Origin: Acidobacteriota bacterium
GTDB taxonomy: Bacteria; Acidobacteriota; Blastocatellia; Pyrinomonadales; Pyrinomonadaceae
NCBI GenBank assembly: GCA_003223935.1
Contig: QHXQ01000029.1
Coordinates: 1 to 64,000 of the forward strand
Reading direction: 5' to 3'
Length of the DNA stretch: 64,000 bases
The translations under genes and the position numbers were made by a program. Each line of letters begins with the position of its first letter. Position 1 is the first letter of the stretch. This document shows, one piece after another, positions 63,160 to 64,000 of this stretch. The notes under the pieces were generated by a model. It was given only the letters and a program-made list of their open reading frames with translations, was not told where the DNA came from and did no database searches.

Positions 63160-64000
63160 ATGGCGAAGAAGGGTTCAGTCCTCGTCGTGGACGACGAGGA
63201 GATCATGCGCGACGTATTGGAGACGCTGCTCTCGGCGGAAGGCTATCGTGTCGATCTCGCCAAGACCGGCGAAGAGGGCCTCGAAGCTTACGGCCGCCGC
63301 GCCTACGACGTGACGCTGCTCGACGTCTCGATGCCCGGCATCGGCGGCCTGCGCGCGTTAGAAGAGTTGTTGAAGTTGGATGAGGACGCGGTCGTGTTGA
63401 TGATCACGGCTTACGCGACCTTCGACACGGCCGTCGCTGCTTGGGAACGCGGCGCGTTTGGCATCATCCGCAAGCCGTTTCGGAACGAGCAGGTGGCGGC
63501 GACCGTCGCCGCCGGCATCAAGCGCCGACGCAAGGACGAAGAACGACAGACGCTCCGACGCGCCATGAGCCGCAGCCTCAAACGCGGCATCATCGGTCGT
63601 TCCGAGCGCATGCAGGCGATCTTTCAACTCATAGATCAAGTCGCGCCTGCGCGCTCGACCGTTTTGATCACAGGCGAATCGGGCACGGGCAAAGAGGTCG
63701 TCGCGCGCATGATCCACGAGCAGAGTCCGCGCGCCGCCAAGCAGTTCATTCCCGTCAACTCTTCAAACATCCCTTCGGGTTTGCTTGAATCCGAACTCTT
63801 CGGCCACACGCGCGGTGCCTTCACCGGCGCGGTCGCGGCGAAGAAGGGCATGTTTGAAGTCGCGGACGGCGGCTCGATCTTTCTCGACGAGATCGGCGAC
63901 ATCCCGCCTGAGACGCAGGCGCGGCTGCTGCGCGTCATTCAAGAACGCGAGTTCACGCCCTTGGGCGACACCACGCCGCGTCGTGTGGACGTGCGCATCA
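63160..64000 (+). CDS. Sigma-54-dependent response regulator (partial, runs off the window)
   Basis: The open frame from the ATG at 63160 to the window end encodes 280 residues without a stop. The REC domain has Asp55-region motif [10 protein letters not shown] and a RKPFR Lys; the AAA+ domain has Walker A GESGTGKE, the GAFTGA loop ([11 protein letters not shown]) and Walker [11 protein letters not shown]. The C-terminal HTH lies outside the window. It is the second such regulator here and the likely partner of the 58929 kinase. It has no Shine-Dalgarno; a heptad run lies just upstream. Confidence 0.93.
   Translation, partial: MAKKGSVLVVDDEEIMRDVLETLLSAEGYRVDLAKTGEEGLEAYGRRAYDVTLLDVSMPGIGGLRALEELLKLDEDAVVLMITAYATFDTAVAAWERGAFGIIRKPFRNEQVAATVAAGIKRRRKDEERQTLRRAMSRSLKRGIIGRSERMQAIFQLIDQVAPARSTVLITGESGTGKEVVARMIHEQSPRAAKQFIPVNSSNIPSGLLESELFGHTRGAFTGAVAAKKGMFEVADGGSIFLDEIGDIPPETQARLLRVIQEREFTPLGDTTPRRVDVRI

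Overview
The window is a GC-rich (roughly 60 percent) bacterial chromosome segment, densely coded on both strands. It carries no rRNA, tRNA, CRISPR array, phage or transposase that I can recognise. The gene set is Gram-negative and resembles Acidobacteriota, probably class Blastocatellia: an LpxL-type acyltransferase, a carboxypeptidase-regulatory/beta-barrel outer-membrane protein, TonB-like proteins, sigma-54 regulators, Ser/Thr kinase, M16 peptidase pairs, DUF4388/PATAN regulators and zinc-ribbon membrane proteins. The phylum is inferred from gene content only.

Layout. 1-2690 (minus): MoxR/NorQ-type AAA ATPase, OsmC, DinB and an edge-truncated protein that may be the NorD/CbbO-like partner. 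2969-7345: mnmA, a secreted subtilase ending in a GVL(I/M)GD repeat, and a GNAT enzyme. 7621-13345: a signalling island of PilZ protein, sigma-54 activator, REC-PATAN regulator and hybrid histidine kinase, with matching palindromes and a sigma-54 promoter candidate. 13925-23844: sppA, serS, galU, fabG, acyltransferase, DUF2227, a helical-repeat protein and a TPR/TonB protein. 23877-33575: secA, a TonB-like anchored protein, a Ski2-like helicase, an SGNH lipoprotein and ispH. 33674-40502: small conserved proteins, a PDZ protein, an M15-like protein, RDD, DUF2752 and a receptor kinase. 40660-46307: M16 peptidase pair, S1C/TPR protease and a secreted repeat-domain protein. 46563-53786: purL, purQ, purS and purB interleaved with two thioredoxin-fold proteins, a stand-alone SRA-like domain and DUF4870. 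53886-64000: lipoprotein, WalJ-like hydrolase, M16 peptidase, outer-membrane protein, PDZ-GAF-PAS histidine kinase, a second secreted repeat-domain protein and the start of another sigma-54 regulator.

The most unusual signal is a dispersed family of heptanucleotide-repeat elements. Each locus has its own 7-base unit repeated 3-6 times, usually followed after a loop by the complementary repeats, so the whole forms a long hairpin. I count 12 paired and 6 single-arm copies. At least eight lie directly against start codons in place of a Shine-Dalgarno, others sit at 3' ends, and several are translated (purL, the SRA-like gene, a lipoprotein signal peptide). The closest described class I know is the cyanobacterial STRR heptamers, but the inverted-arm design and unit diversity here look different.

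Other leads are a 10-unit, 20-22 bp tandem array between the terminators of sppA and serS, a self-contained sigma-54 regulon around the 8558 activator, and a recurring RskA-like domain in two secreted proteins. Many start codons below were moved inward from the longest frame on ribosome-binding-site or family grounds, as stated in each entry.
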